From CAYYKD01 sp964471825 (GTDB taxonomy: Bacteria > Spirochaetota > GWE2-31-10 > CAYYKD01), in assembly GCA_964471825.1 (NCBI GenBank), contig CAYYKD010000015.1:1-64000 (forward strand): a stretch of DNA of 64,000 bases. The letters are read 5' to 3'. Below are positions 17,461-25,538 of this stretch, piece by piece. Numbering within the stretch: the first letter of the stretch is position 1; every line of letters begins with the position of its first letter. A model generated the notes under the pieces. The model was not told the DNA's origin and searched no databases. It was given only the letters and a program-made list of their open reading frames with translations. Made by a program: the position numbers and the translations under genes.

Positions 17461-18123
17461 ATGAAAATGGAGAAAATAATTAATTATAAATATTTGAGTA
17501 TCTTTATCAAAGGATTATCCTTAGGATTATTATTACAGTTAGCAATCGGACCTGTTTGTCTTTTTGTTTTTAAAAATTCCGTTGACAAAGGGTTCTTATA
17601 TTCAGAATTAATTGTTATTGGTGTATTCATTATTGATGCTTTTTATATTTTTTGGGCTATATTTGGAGTTTCAACATTTATAAAATCAAATAATGCAAAA
17701 ATAATCTCAAAAATAATCGGCTTCATAATTTTGTTAATTTTTGGGATAAATATAATTGTTTCTGAATTTGTGAAAATTAACTTAATTCCAAAATTAGCAT
17801 ATCTTAATAACCTTCAGATAAATAACCCAATTATTTTAGGATTATTACTAACTTTATCAAATCCATTAACTGTAATTTTTTGGATAGGAATTTTTTCAAG
17901 CAAAATCGGAGAGAATAATTTTACAAGAAAAGAATTAATTTTATATGGTATTGGAGCATTGATCCCAACTATTATTTTTTTAACAATAATAGCTTTGTTA
18001 GGAATAATATTAAAAATGTTTTTATCAAATTTCATTATTTCATTTCTAAATATAGTAATTGGAGTTTTAATATTATATTTTGCAGTGAAGATTTTGTTGA
18101 AAAAGAAACAAACTGTGATATAA
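17461..18123 (+). CDS. LysE-family exporter
   Basis: About 220 residues with six hydrophobic helices. The N-terminal GLSLGLLLQLAIGPVCLFVF and the mid-protein LTLSNPLTVIFWIGIF are hallmarks of the LysE/RhtB exporter family (amino-acid efflux, inner membrane). Substrate unknown. ATG at 17461 is preferred over GTG at 17434 because TGGGGC precedes it. Strong AT bias, like the VRR-NUC gene 40 bases upstream. A GC-rich hairpin follows the stop. Confidence 0.78.
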   Translation: MKMEKIINYKYLSIFIKGLSLGLLLQLAIGPVCLFVFKNSVDKGFLYSELIVIGVFIIDAFYIFWAIFGVSTFIKSNNAKIISKIIGFIILLIFGINIIVSEFVKINLIPKLAYLNNLQINNPIILGLLLTLSNPLTVIFWIGIFSSKIGENNFTRKELILYGIGALIPTIIFLTIIALLGIILKMFLSNFIISFLNIVIGVLILYFAVKILLKKKQTVI

Positions 18124-18134
18124 TTTGCCCTGAA

Positions 18135-18175
18135 ACTACGTACAACGGCGGATTTCGGCAACTTGCGGACGTAGT
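18135..18175. repeat. GC-rich hairpin element at the end of the accessory block
   Basis: ACTACGT (18135-18141) and ACGTAGT (18169-18175) flank a 27-base GC-rich loop containing CAACGGCGG and CAACTTGCGG as near direct repeats. Its composition is sharply unlike its AT-rich surroundings. The layout (short outer palindrome, GC-rich inner part, next to small promoterless genes) recalls integron attC sites, but a canonical GTTRRRY core is not evident. Confidence 0.4.
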
Positions 18176-18180
18176 ACAAA

Positions 18181-18203
18181 AATTTATTTTTGCAAGAGCC
18201 TCA
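18181..18203 (-). repeat. dispersed repeat copy B
   Basis: Minus strand reads GAGGCTCTTGCAAAAATAAA and continues TTT, matching copies at 1145 and 52119. It marks the right edge of the VRR-NUC/LysE block. Confidence 0.5.
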
Positions 18204-18208
18204 TCATA

Positions 18209-19618
18209 TTAATCGTTGTAGCAATAATCAGGAAGTAATTCTGATAACATTTTTTTTATAGCTGATTTATCATAGGTATCAGCACAGGCCATTAGTTTGC
18301 TAACTAATGCATCTGAATTTTTATAGATTGACAGATCACATGTCTGATTAAGTACCAGAAGTTTTTCGACACCTGTCTGAAGCGGTTTTTCATTTTCGGT
18401 TGAAAGCTCCTCATATAGTTTTTCTCCCTTTCTAACTCCTGAATATACTATCTTGATCTCCTCATCCCTAAACCCGTGCATGGATATTAAGCTCTTTGCA
18501 AGTTCAACAATCTTGATTGGCTGTCCCATATCGAGAATAAAAATATTGCCTCTATCAACCGACACTGATTTTATAACAAGCCTTGCCGCCTCTCTTATAG
18601 ACATAAAAAATCTTGTCATAGCCGGGTCAGTTATTGTTACGGGGCCACCCTGTTCGATCTGTTTATTAAACACCGGTATAACGCTTCCACGCGAACCTAG
18701 AACATTTCCAAATCTCACCAGACTAAACATAGTCTGACACCCACCATTTAGACTTAGGATTAAATTCTCTGCAATCCGCTTAGTAGCTCCCATCACTGAT
18801 CCGGGATTTACAGATTTATCAGTAGATATAAGTATGAATCTGGTTACACCTGTCTCGCAGGCTGCCATTGCACAGTTGAAAGTCCCACCGATATTATTCT
18901 TAATTGCCTCATCCGGGAAGTCCTCCATAAATGGAACATGCTTGTGAGCAGCCGCATGAAATAGAATATCCGGTCTAGTGCGGCTTAGCTCCCAAAGTAT
19001 TTTCTTTTTATCGCGAATATCACCAATTATGTATTCGAGTCTATTATCACTACTATTTTCATGTATCAATGAATGAATAGAGTTTTCACCTCTGCCGAAT
19101 GCGATGATTTTTTTTACAGGCAGAAGTCGTAACTGACGGATAATTTCTGATCCTATTGACCCGCCTGCACCGGTTACAAACACTGTCTTATCGTAAAAAG
19201 AGGCGGATAGTTCAGTTATATTAAAGTCAACCTCCTCTCTTCCCAGAAGATCTACCGGATCGATCTCCCTTATCTGACTAAATCTGACTGTTCCCTTAAC
19301 AATCTCATAGATCCCGGGTACAATTTTAACTAATACACCTGACTTACCGATCTTCCTTACTATATCATTAATTGTTATATAGGTAGCTGATGGAATCGCT
19401 ATTATAACTTCATCAATATCATTTTTTTTTATCAATTCCAGGGCGTCATCTATTGTGCCGATTACCGATAGTCCTTCAATAATTTCACCTGTTTTTCTAT
19501 CATCAAGAAATCCGACTATGCTGTATAGACCTGTAAGTTTTGAATTATGAATAATGTCCCTGGCAACCAGTTTACCCGCTTCACCTGCACCGATTATAAT
19601 TAAATTTTTCTGTTTCAT
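18209..19618 (-). CDS. CapD/FlaA1-type nucleotide-sugar dehydratase, soluble form
   Basis: A 469-residue polysaccharide biosynthesis protein. Residues ~1-130 are the CoA-binding-like N-domain (IIIGAGEAGKLVARDI). From ~145 an extended SDR domain has GAGGSIGSEIIRQL, HAAAHKHVPFMEDFPDEA, ISTDKSVNPGSVMGATKRIAE (S/T-M-K catalysis) and RFGNVLGSRGSVIPVF. Relatives such as WbpM and CapD convert UDP-GlcNAc to 4-keto-6-deoxy sugars for surface glycans. Most have four N-terminal membrane helices; this one starts directly at the nucleotide domain, so it should be cytosolic. Promoter and GGTGG ribosome site are present. Confidence 0.88.
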   Translation of the reverse strand: MKQKNLIIIGAGEAGKLVARDIIHNSKLTGLYSIVGFLDDRKTGEIIEGLSVIGTIDDALELIKKNDIDEVIIAIPSATYITINDIVRKIGKSGVLVKIVPGIYEIVKGTVRFSQIREIDPVDLLGREEVDFNITELSASFYDKTVFVTGAGGSIGSEIIRQLRLLPVKKIIAFGRGENSIHSLIHENSSDNRLEYIIGDIRDKKKILWELSRTRPDILFHAAAHKHVPFMEDFPDEAIKNNIGGTFNCAMAACETGVTRFILISTDKSVNPGSVMGATKRIAENLILSLNGGCQTMFSLVRFGNVLGSRGSVIPVFNKQIEQGGPVTITDPAMTRFFMSIREAARLVIKSVSVDRGNIFILDMGQPIKIVELAKSLISMHGFRDEEIKIVYSGVRKGEKLYEELSTENEKPLQTGVEKLLVLNQTCDLSIYKNSDALVSKLMACADTYDKSAIKKMLSELLPDYCYND

Positions 19619-19660
19619 CTATTTCCACCGTTAAATTGGAGTTTTTTTTAGAGTTCCCTT

Positions 19661-19689
19661 ATAATATGAAGTTTTATGATTTAAGTCAA
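19661..19689 (-). promoter_or_regulatory. promoter of the CapD-type gene
   Basis: Minus strand TTGACT (19684-19689), 17-base spacer, TATTAT (19661-19666), about 40 bases upstream of the ATG at 19618. Divergent from the GntR promoter. Confidence 0.6.
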
Positions 19690-19780
19690 CAATATAATTT
19701 TTGCACAGAATCACTGAAGAGTTGTCTTTTCTAAGAATGTAATAAAATGAATTTTTTAAATAATTTTTTAAAAATTTCTC

Positions 19781-19810
19781 TTGACAAGTTGTACTAATAA
19801 TGTGTATATT
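19781..19810 (+). promoter_or_regulatory. promoter of the GntR-ABC operon
   Basis: Perfect TTGACA (19781-19786), 18-base spacer, TATATT (19805-19810). The predicted +1 is 19816-19818, and ATG is 19818-19820, so the first gene may be translated leaderless. Confidence 0.65.
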
Positions 19811-19830
19811 GTACTATATGAATAGTACAA
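19789..19830. promoter_or_regulatory. YtrA/GntR operator with three TTGTACTA half-sites
   Basis: TTGTACTA occurs at 19789-19796 and 19809-19816, and its exact complement TAGTACAA at 19823-19830. The last two form a perfect 8-base inverted repeat with a 6-base centre. The sites cover the spacer, the -10 box edge and the start codon, so binding of the regulator encoded here would block its own promoter. Confidence 0.7.
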
Positions 19831-20228
19831 TAGGTCAAGGAATAAATAGTAAAGTTTTTAGATTCTCGCTTGATGCCGCATCAGGTATTCCATTCTATAG
19901 ACAAATAATTCAGCAAGTTGAACATAATATGAGTACGGGTGTCTTAGTGCCGGGCTATAGGCTTCCGACTATCAGATCACTCGCCATTGAATTAAAGATC
20001 AATCCAAATACCATTGCTAAGGCATATAATGAACTTGAGATTAGGGGGCTTGTTACTACACAGGTCGGGGCAGGTACATTTATCTCTGATAAAACTGTGA
20101 TATTAAGTGAGATAGAGATCAACGAAAAGGTTGAGAAGGCAATAGCCTCGTTTATTAGAACGCTTAGATCCTATGGGTTAACAATTGATGAGATCAGGAA
20201 AAGAGTAAATAACTATGAGGGGGATTAG
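19818..20228 (+). CDS. GntR-family regulator, YtrA subfamily
   Basis: About 136 residues. The N-terminal winged helix-turn-helix has the YtrA/GntR signature GIPFYRQIIQQVEHNMSTGVLVPGYRLPTIRSLAIELKINPNTIAKAYNELEIRGLV, read here over residues ~18-75, followed by a short ~60-residue helical dimerisation tail rather than a ligand domain. YtrA-type repressors usually control ABC transporter operons that they head, as here. The ATG at 19818 lies inside the operator and has no ribosome site. An in-frame ATG at 19800 lies upstream of the predicted transcript start. The next gene starts immediately after the stop. Confidence 0.9.
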   Translation: MNSTIGQGINSKVFRFSLDAASGIPFYRQIIQQVEHNMSTGVLVPGYRLPTIRSLAIELKINPNTIAKAYNELEIRGLVTTQVGAGTFISDKTVILSEIEINEKVEKAIASFIRTLRSYGLTIDEIRKRVNNYEGD

Positions 20229-21335
20229 ATGTTAGATTTTTTTAGGAACAATAAAAACTATCTTATTAAGAACATTAAGAGATGGAGATTTGAGAGGAAC
20301 TTTAGAATACATACAATAGGTGTTGTAGTCTATCTTATTTTTGCATCAATAGGTTCTGTTGTATATAGGCATTTTGCTAACGCCGATGATAGGTTATTCT
20401 TGCAGATATCTTTTTTTTCAATAATTGCTCTGCTGGTATTGATAGCGATATTTTCACGGTGGGAAACTGTAATTAAGGCAGGCTTTATTATACTTTTTGC
20501 CGGTGTCTATATGTATGGGATTAGGAGCCTTTTATTTACAACATTTCTTTTTATGGGAGGGATTATGGCCGGTGTGATACAGGTAATGAAGGAATGGGAA
20601 AGAGCGGTAGTCTTAAGGCTGGGGAAATTTAAAAAGATAAAGGGACCCGGATTATTTATGTTATTTCCATTTCTTGATACCGTAACAGAGGTCGTTGATC
20701 TTAGAATAAGGGTCTCTGATTTTGCAACGGAGACAACACTGACAAATGACTCTGTTACAGTTACTGTTGATGCACTCTGTTTCTGGATGGTCTGGGATGC
20801 AGAGAAGGCTATCCTTGAGGTTGAAAACTATGTTGAGGCGGTTGTCTTAAGCTCACAGACAGCACTTAGGAATGCAATCAGCCGTAATACTATAAATGAT
20901 TTCCTTAGTAAAGGGGAGTTGATCGAGGAAGATATAAGAAAGGAAGTAGATAAGAAGACAACAGAATGGGGGATTACAATTCAGCATATCGAAATTACAG
21001 ACATTCAAATACCTGAATCCTTACAGGTTGAGTTGTCTAGACAGGCTATAGCCGAGAAAGAGAGAAATGCACGAATAATGCTTGGACAGGCAGAACTTGA
21101 ACTAGCCGGCATCTATGATAAGGCTGGTAAGATTTACAGAGATAATGAGACTGCTTATAAACTAAGATCACTTAGCGTGATTAATGAGGGACTTAAAGAG
21201 GGAAATTCGATGATAATAACTCCATCATCAATCTCAGAATCGCTTGAAAACATAACCGGTGCTGCAGCACTGGATGAGATAAGAAAATTAAAGAAATCAG
21301 TCGGTAACAAGGGGGAACAAAATGTCAATAGTTAA
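20229..21335 (+). CDS. slipin (SPFH/Band 7) membrane protein
   Basis: A 368-residue protein with three or four hydrophobic segments in the first ~120 residues, then an SPFH domain: VIQVMKEWERAVVLRLGKFKKIKGPGLFMLFPFLDTV, ALRNAISRNTINDFL, and the slipin end QIPESLQVELSRQAIAEKERNARI with an alanine/glutamate-rich helix after it. Slipins oligomerise on membranes and organise microdomains. They are usually paired with an NfeD protease-like protein, which is absent here. The N-terminal membrane region is longer than usual for slipins. GAGGGGG precedes the start, and the end overlaps the ATPase gene by 14 bases. Confidence 0.88.
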   Translation: MLDFFRNNKNYLIKNIKRWRFERNFRIHTIGVVVYLIFASIGSVVYRHFANADDRLFLQISFFSIIALLVLIAIFSRWETVIKAGFIILFAGVYMYGIRSLLFTTFLFMGGIMAGVIQVMKEWERAVVLRLGKFKKIKGPGLFMLFPFLDTVTEVVDLRIRVSDFATETTLTNDSVTVTVDALCFWMVWDAEKAILEVENYVEAVVLSSQTALRNAISRNTINDFLSKGELIEEDIRKEVDKKTTEWGITIQHIEITDIQIPESLQVELSRQAIAEKERNARIMLGQAELELAGIYDKAGKIYRDNETAYKLRSLSVINEGLKEGNSMIITPSSISESLENITGAAALDEIRKLKKSVGNKGEQNVNS

Positions 21336-22011
21336 AGTAGATAATCTTGTAAAGGACTATCAGGTCAATAAGATTGTCGTAAATGCTCTTAGGGGTGTAT
21401 CGGTTAATATTGAATCAGGTGAGTTCACAGCAATTGTAGGTCCGTCCGGTAGCGGTAAATCAACACTTCTGCACCTAATAGGATGCCTTGACACACCTTC
21501 ACATGGTCTTGTTGAGTTAAATGGTGTTGATGTAAGTAAGATGAATAAAAAAAGCCTCGCACTAATTAGAAGAGAGAATATCGGATTTATATTTCAGGCA
21601 TACAATCTAATACCTGTTCTAACTGCAATTGAGAATGTCTCATTTCCTCTAATTCTACTTGGAGAAAACAAGAGGTCTATAAAGGAAAAAGCCTATTATG
21701 CCTTAAAAGAGGTTGGGCTAGAAGGTATGGAGAATAGAAAACCTAAAGAACTCTCAGGCGGGCAACAACAGAGAGTGGCAATTGCAAGGGCACTGGTTAA
21801 GAAACCTAAGCTCATTTTGGCTGATGAGCCTACTGCAAACTTAGACTCTAAGATCGGTGGTGAGATTTTGGATCTAATGAAGAAGTTAAATGAGACTGAG
21901 AAAACGACATTCATCTTTTCGACTCATGATCAGATGGTAATGGACTATGCAAAAAGAATTGTAAGTCTAAGAGATGGATTAATTGTTGAGGATAAACGAA
22001 AAGATAAATAG
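21322..22011 (+). CDS. LolD/MacB-type ABC transporter ATPase
   Basis: A 229-residue ATPase with Walker A GPSGSGKST, Q-loop IFQAYNLIPVLTAIENV, signature LSGGQQQRVAIARAL, Walker B LILADEPTANLD and H-loop STHDQ. The IENV-type insert and the LDS after Walker B place it in the MacB/LolD/FtsE group that drives FtsX-fold permeases, which follow directly. AGGGGG precedes the ATG, inside the end of the slipin gene, so translation is coupled. It probably serves all three permeases of the operon, as no second ATPase gene is present. Confidence 0.95.
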   Translation: MSIVKVDNLVKDYQVNKIVVNALRGVSVNIESGEFTAIVGPSGSGKSTLLHLIGCLDTPSHGLVELNGVDVSKMNKKSLALIRRENIGFIFQAYNLIPVLTAIENVSFPLILLGENKRSIKEKAYYALKEVGLEGMENRKPKELSGGQQQRVAIARALVKKPKLILADEPTANLDSKIGGEILDLMKKLNETEKTTFIFSTHDQMVMDYAKRIVSLRDGLIVEDKRKDK

Positions 22012-22020
22012 ACAATCAAA

Positions 22021-22058
22021 AGACGAAGGAAATATTAGGAGACGATGGAAATATTAGG
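22021..22058. repeat. 19-bp tandem duplication carrying two ribosome-site-like copies
   Basis: AGACGAAGGAAATATTAGG (22021-22039) is followed by AGACGATGGAAATATTAGG (22040-22058). The duplicated end gives AGGAGA after copy 1 and AGGAGG after copy 2; the second is the ribosome site of the permease starting at 22066. Confidence 0.8.
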
Positions 22059-22065
22059 AGGCCTA

Positions 22066-23367
22066 ATGAAAACAAATTTGCTTGTGCTTGCATTCCGCAA
22101 TCTGGGACGGCATAAAGTTAAAACTATTATAACAACACTATCTATAGTTCTCTGTATTTGGTCCTATATAGTTATGGATGCATTCTTAATGGGTTCAACT
22201 ATAGATTCTATGAGAAATATTCTAAATCTTGAGACCGGTGCGGCAAAGATATACTCAAAGGAATACTTTAAAAATAAAGAGGATCTACCTCTCTATGAGG
22301 CATTTACCGGATGGGAAGAGATAGTAGATGAATTAAATCAAAAAGGATATATTGCATGCCCAAAGGTTACATTTTCGGGAACCTTGCTTTTTAACAATAA
22401 GGAGCTTCCTTTTATATTTAACGGTTTGGATGATACTAAGTCTAGGGAAGTATTTCAGCTTCACAGATATATGGAATCAGGTAACTATGTGACTAACGGC
22501 AAGTTTGAACTTGTTATCGGTTCAAAGGGTGCCTATGATCTTGGTGTAAAATTGGGAGACACGATCNNNNNNNNNNATACAACTATAGATCAGAAGAATG
22601 AATCAGGAAAAGTTGTAAGAACTTCTCAGGTTATTCCTCTAAAAATCGGAGGAATAATCAACACAACTAACCCCTATATAAATAATAGAATGGCATTTCT
22701 ACCGATCGACATCTTAAATGATGAACTGTTGGGATTGAGGCTTGGCGGGGCTGTTACTGAGATTGCCATCAGAAAAAAGGGTTTCTCTCCGTCCGCTCTT
22801 AGTGTTCGAGAAGAAAGCCCATCGGTGATCAGTAAGGAGATAGGTAATATCTTGACAGATGATTTAACAGTTGTATCATGGAGAGAGGATGCAAAAGACT
22901 TTATAGCAATGTCTGATCAGGATAAAAGTGGAACTGCTGTCCTTCTACTCTTTCTAATAGTCCTTACAGTTATAGGAATATCAAATACAATGCTTATGGC
23001 AACTCTTGAGAGGACAAAGGAGATCGGTATGACCCGTGCATTAGGGATGACAGATAGTGAAATATTTGTAAGTTTTGTCATTGAGGCAGCAATGATAGGT
23101 TTTATCGGTGCAATTGTCGGACTAATCGTATCAATTCCATTTAATATATATATGGTTAATGTCGGCATAGACTTCTCAAATACCCTTGAAGCTTTTGGGA
23201 CAGATGAGATCGGCTACAGGCTGGTCGGGATCTACAAGTCAGCGTGGAACTGGGGAAATGCATTTCTATCAATTTTTATAGCAACACTGGTTGCAGCCCT
23301 TGCTAGTATAATCCCTGTCTTGCGGGCCGTAAAGATACCGATTGTTGAGGCTCTTAGATTTGAATAG
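22066..23367 (+). CDS. FtsX/LolE-fold ABC permease 1 (contains a 10-N gap)
   Basis: About 433 residues with the MacB/LolE layout: helix at ~15-40, a ~230-residue periplasmic domain, then three helices at ~285-310, ~335-360 and ~395-420. The FtsX-domain motif SNTMLMATLERTKEIGMTRALGMT is present. The N-run at 22567-22576 keeps the frame; the paralogue at 25539 has GDTVNLYTTID at this point, suggesting the real gap is 7 bases. ATG 22066 follows AGGAGG; an upstream ATG at 22045 lies inside the duplication. It resembles the third permease over nearly its full length, a tandem gene duplication. Confidence 0.9.
   Translation: MKTNLLVLAFRNLGRHKVKTIITTLSIVLCIWSYIVMDAFLMGSTIDSMRNILNLETGAAKIYSKEYFKNKEDLPLYEAFTGWEEIVDELNQKGYIACPKVTFSGTLLFNNKELPFIFNGLDDTKSREVFQLHRYMESGNYVTNGKFELVIGSKGAYDLGVKLGDTIXXXXTTIDQKNESGKVVRTSQVIPLKIGGIINTTNPYINNRMAFLPIDILNDELLGLRLGGAVTEIAIRKKGFSPSALSVREESPSVISKEIGNILTDDLTVVSWREDAKDFIAMSDQDKSGTAVLLLFLIVLTVIGISNTMLMATLERTKEIGMTRALGMTDSEIFVSFVIEAAMIGFIGAIVGLIVSIPFNIYMVNVGIDFSNTLEAFGTDEIGYRLVGIYKSAWNWGNAFLSIFIATLVAALASIIPVLRAVKIPIVEALRFE
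22567..22576. other. assembly gap (10 N) in permease 1
   Basis: The frame is kept across the run. Comparison with the paralogue predicts three missing residues (about 7 missing bases). Confidence 0.6.
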
Positions 23368-23398
23368 TTTTTTTATAGGATTTTTATATAGGAGGAAA

Positions 23399-24723
23399 AT
23401 GATGTTATTATTAATTGCATTTAGAAATATCTTTAGAAATTTCAGAAGATCAGCACTCTGTATAGTCGCAATAATGATTGCAGTCTTCTTTATAGTTGTG
23501 CTGCAGAGCTATATGGAGGGGATGATAGACTCTATGCATGAGACTGTTAAGATATTTGATACGGGGCATATAAGTGTTGTTCATAAGGACTACAAGAGCA
23601 ACAGTGATTTTCAACCACTTCAATACCCGATTGAGTTTCCTGACAAGTCTGTGTCAGAGGTTATAGATGAGATTAAAAAGATTAAAGGTGTTACGGGGGT
23701 TTTTGAAAGAATATCAACCTATGCAACTCTTAGAGAGAGTTCTGTCAAGCATGCGGTTTTGTGGGGGGTAGATTTTGAAGAGGAGTTAAAGCTAGATGGT
23801 ACGATCTACTACAATCTTAGAACAAAGGATAGTGGAATTGTAGACGGCAGATTTCCCCAGAGGGATATAGAAACCGGCAAATATAAAAATGAGTGTGTCA
23901 TTGGTATTAAACTTGCAAAAAAGTTGGGTATAAATATAGGTGATAAACTTGACTTTAAGATAATCTCAAGTCAGTATAGTGAGCGGTTTAATAGACCGAC
24001 CGTAACAGGATTTATTGATTTTAACTATGAAAATATTCTTATTGCTAATATTACCAAAATAAATTCCCTTTCCTTTTGGGTCANNNNNNNNNNGGAAACT
24101 ATATTGTTGTACCCTATGAAAGAATACAACGACTTGCTGCACTTAACAATAGGACACAAAAGATTGTGATCTTTACAGATGAATCCATGAATAATCTATC
24201 AGATATTAAGAGTGACTTAATCAGGCTGTTTGATAATGAGGATCTCTTTGTGCAGACATGGAAAGAGAATAGTATGATAGCATATATGGATCAAATGAAG
24301 TCTGTATATATAGTAATATATGCGATATTTATCATTGTTGCGTCATTTCTTATAATTAACACAATTATAATGATTATTCATGAGCGAATAAAAGAGATCG
24401 GTATGATGGGGTCACTTGGCATGACAAAACCTCAAATAGTAATGCTATTTATCGCAGAGGCACTTGTTTTAAGCATAATAGGATCACTTGCAGGTGTTAT
24501 ATTTAGCGGAGTATTAACAGCCTGGCTACAGACAGTTCCGATAGATATAATGAAGATGACGGGTGGAGTTGAGATGCCTGTAAGTAACACGCTCTTTTTT
24601 AGGTTCTCATTCAGATATCTATTCAATGGATTCATTATTGGAACAGCTATTTCAGGTGTTTGTACAATATTTCCGTCATTAAAATCAGCATTTATTGAGC
24701 CTGTAGAGGCATTAAGGAGGTAG
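23399..24723 (+). CDS. FtsX/LolE-fold ABC permease 2 (split by a 10-N gap)
   Basis: One permease of about 441 residues broken in frame by the N-run at 24084-24093. The left part (LLLIAFRNIFRNFRRSALCIVAIMIAVFFIVVL) and right part (INTIIMIIHERIKEIGMMGSLGMTKPQIVMLF) are the N-terminal helix and FtsX core of the same fold. GNYIVVPYERIQRLAAL continues the periplasmic domain after the gap. The frame shift is most simply due to the arbitrary gap length; the true gap should be 2 modulo 3. AGGAGG precedes ATG 23399. It is more distant from permeases 1 and 3 than they are from each other. Confidence 0.85.
24084..24093. other. assembly gap (10 N) in permease 2
   Basis: The open frame switches across the run; no flank overlap is visible. 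A true length of 2, 5, 8 or 11 bases would join the two halves. Confidence 0.6.
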
Positions 24724-24726
24724 GTT

Positions 24727-25488
24727 ATGAAGAAGATTACTAAAAAATTATATGGGGTGTTACTGTTACTTATTTTATCAACAACACTATTTGCTAATAC
24801 AGGTGTCTCAGGAGTTGATGCTCTCTCAATTATCAGAAAACTTGATAGGGACTCTGTTTACTCATCAATTAAATATTCAGGTGAGATATTTATCGAGATA
24901 TCGGGCAGAAAGTTTGTTAAAACATTTGAGGCATATGCACAGGGAAACAACAATTCATATCTTGTATTTACCAATACAGATGATATGGGGACAAAATATC
25001 TTAAACAGAATGGTAAATTGTTTATGTATTCGCCCGATGTTGAGGATGTCATACCGATAACCGGTCATATGCTTAAGGAATCTATGATGGGTTCTGATAT
25101 GTCCTATGAGGATACAATTGACAATGAAACACTTGAGAGTCAATACAATGCAACTATAGTTGAAGATACAGTATTTGAGGGAAAGAATGTGTTTGTTCTT
25201 GAACTAATCTCAAAGAGACAGACTGTTACATATCCAAAATTAAAAATCTGGGTAGAGAAGGATGGTCTAAACAGCATAAAGCTTGAAAGATATGCATTAT
25301 CCGGAGTGTTGCTTAAAGAAGAGCGGGTTCTAAGAAAACAGAAAATTGGTGGCAGAGATTTTCCGGTTGAGGTGACAGTTAAGGATATGCTAAGGAATAA
25401 CTCATCAACAAGATTTGTTATGAAGAGTGTCGAACTTGATGTGAAGATACCGCCAAATACTTTTTCTATGCAGAATTTAATGAACTAG
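24727..25488 (+). CDS. LolA-like outer-membrane lipoprotein-sorting protein (PF17131 type)
   Basis: A 253-residue exported protein: signal peptide KKLYGVLLLLILSTTLFA (cleavage near residue 23), then a LolA-like half-barrel. The segment YLKQNGKLFMYSPDVEDVIP followed by MMGSDMSYEDTI is the hallmark of the PF17131 family found beside RND and ABC exporters that move lipids or lipoproteins to the outer membrane. AGGAGG lies 3 bases upstream of the ATG, and it begins 4 bases after permease 2. It would act in the periplasm as carrier between the permeases and the outer-membrane barrel encoded at 26859. Cargo unknown. Confidence 0.85.
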   Translation: MKKITKKLYGVLLLLILSTTLFANTGVSGVDALSIIRKLDRDSVYSSIKYSGEIFIEISGRKFVKTFEAYAQGNNNSYLVFTNTDDMGTKYLKQNGKLFMYSPDVEDVIPITGHMLKESMMGSDMSYEDTIDNETLESQYNATIVEDTVFEGKNVFVLELISKRQTVTYPKLKIWVEKDGLNSIKLERYALSGVLLKEERVLRKQKIGGRDFPVEVTVKDMLRNNSSTRFVMKSVELDVKIPPNTFSMQNLMN

Positions 25489-25538
25489 CATGAACTATGG
25501 TTTATACATAATCATAGTTGATACAAATGGAGGGCATA

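Noticed and set aside
18135..18175. Rho-independent terminator after the LysE gene
   Set aside because: The stem is only 7 bp with a 27-base loop and is not followed by a T-run on either strand, so a terminator is a poor explanation.
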